A DNA stretch of 6,037 nt from Bacteroidota bacterium (GTDB taxonomy: Bacteria; Bacteroidota; Bacteroidia; J057), in the NCBI GenBank assembly GCA_963169475.1, contig CAUJFT010000163.1:1-6037 (forward strand). The letters are read 5' to 3'. This document shows positions 5,556 to 6,037 of the stretch, in pieces. A program made the position numbers and the translations under genes. The notes below the pieces were generated by a model. That model was not told the DNA's origin and made no database searches. It saw only the letters and a list, made by a program, of their open reading frames with translations. Position 1 is the stretch's first letter; every line of letters begins with the position of its first letter.

Positions 5556-6037
5556 ATGAAAAAAGCAGGTTTATTATTCATTTCTATCATAGTGTTTCTC
5601 AGTGCAAACGCTCAGTTTCGGTACGGATATTTCAGAGTTGGGCTATCCGCAGGTACCACCAATTATCTGGGAGACCTAGATGACGATTTTACGTTTAAAT
5701 TTACCCGTCCGGGAGTTGGGGCAGTGGGTGCTTTCCGCTTTAATCCGCACATGGAGGCGCGATTTTCCTTCCTCCAAGGCTGGGTTAGCGCAAAAGATGA
5801 AGGCTCTGCCAATCAGCCCCGCGAATGGAGAAATCTTAGCTTCAAGAGCCCGATTACAGAAGGAGCATTAACGCTTTCTTACGATATGTTTGGAGAAAGT
5901 AGAGGATTTCGTTTCCGTCCAGGCTTTAACCCCTACATTTTTGGGGGAGTAGGAGTATTCCGCTTTAACCCACAAGCAAAATTTAATGGCTCTTGGTATG
6001 ACCTCCAGCCGCTTGGCACGGAAGGACAGTACCTGCC
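5556..6037 (+). CDS. DUF6089-like outer-membrane beta-barrel protein, N-terminal part
   Basis: The frame is open from the ATG to the window end (160 full codons) and continues beyond it. The start is chosen because it opens a clean signal peptide: MKKAG, hydrophobic core LLFISIIVFL, and ANA before Q20 as the cleavage site. After this the protein has alternating aromatic and glycine-rich strands typical of an outer-membrane barrel. NYLGDL (36-41), RNLSFKSPITEG (92-103), NPYIFGGVGVFRFNP (125-139) and LQPLGTEGQ (150-158) are what I recall as hallmarks of the DUF6089 family of Bacteroidota, which as I recall often lies beside cell-envelope genes (isoprenyl transferase, BamA, OmpH-like chaperones). 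The neighbours that could confirm this are outside the window. The exact role is unknown; a structural or porin-like function is only inferred. Expression probably comes from the promoter within the preceding inverted repeat. Confidence 0.85.
   Translation, partial: MKKAGLLFISIIVFLSANAQFRYGYFRVGLSAGTTNYLGDLDDDFTFKFTRPGVGAVGAFRFNPHMEARFSFLQGWVSAKDEGSANQPREWRNLSFKSPITEGALTLSYDMFGESRGFRFRPGFNPYIFGGVGVFRFNPQAKFNGSWYDLQPLGTEGQYL

Noticed and set aside
5680..5871. 63-codon + strand frame
   Set aside because: It is a different frame inside the outer-membrane barrel gene, whose frame is open from a good signal peptide to the window end.

Overview
The window looks like chromosomal DNA of a Bacteroidota bacterium, most likely of the Cytophagia/Cytophagales type, although the order is only a guess. 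Three things support this. First, the gene families are typical of the phylum: tandem cytochrome oxidase subunit III genes plus a small subunit IV, a DUF4932 protein, bacterial GH3, and a DUF6089-type outer-membrane barrel. Second, the A+T-rich spacers carry TAnnTTTG -7 boxes, the Bacteroidota sigma-A promoter signature. Third, start codons are preceded by A-rich leaders and not by Shine-Dalgarno sequences. No tRNA, rRNA, CRISPR array, insertion sequence or phage gene was found. All real genes read on the + strand.

Region 1 (1-1575) is the end of a haem-copper cytochrome c oxidase cluster. It holds the C-terminal 47 codons of one subunit III protein, a spacer with a good promoter, a complete second subunit III (332-1042) and a subunit IV (1082-1513). 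It closes with a perfect 17-bp hairpin that serves as terminator. The promoter between the two subunit III genes has a perfect 14-bp palindrome at its predicted transcription start and a small hairpin in its leader.

Region 2 (1514-1851) is a 338-bp gene-free spacer. Beyond the terminator it contains a TAnnTTTG box, a short hairpin and a long imperfect dyad (1687-1764). It could be a structured leader, a small RNA, or only A+T-rich noise.

Region 3 (1852-2894) is a secreted DUF4932-type protein with an HEGSH metal-binding motif. Its reading frame is broken around 2370-2517, so it is a recent pseudogene, a sequencing error or, less likely, a recoded gene.

Region 4 (3037-5288) is a two-gene operon. 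lptB, the ATPase of the lipopolysaccharide exporter, overlaps by 4 nt (ATGA) a GH3-family acyl-adenylating enzyme whose bacterial role is unknown. The tight coupling suggests an envelope-related job for GH3, and this is the most interesting biological lead in the window.

Region 5 (5289-6037) is a spacer with two TAnnTTTG boxes and a nested inverted repeat (5357-5469). The outer arm of that repeat coincides with the -7 box of the last gene, the start of a DUF6089-like outer-membrane protein that runs off the window. Regions 4 and 5 together are cell-envelope biology; region 1 is aerobic respiration.
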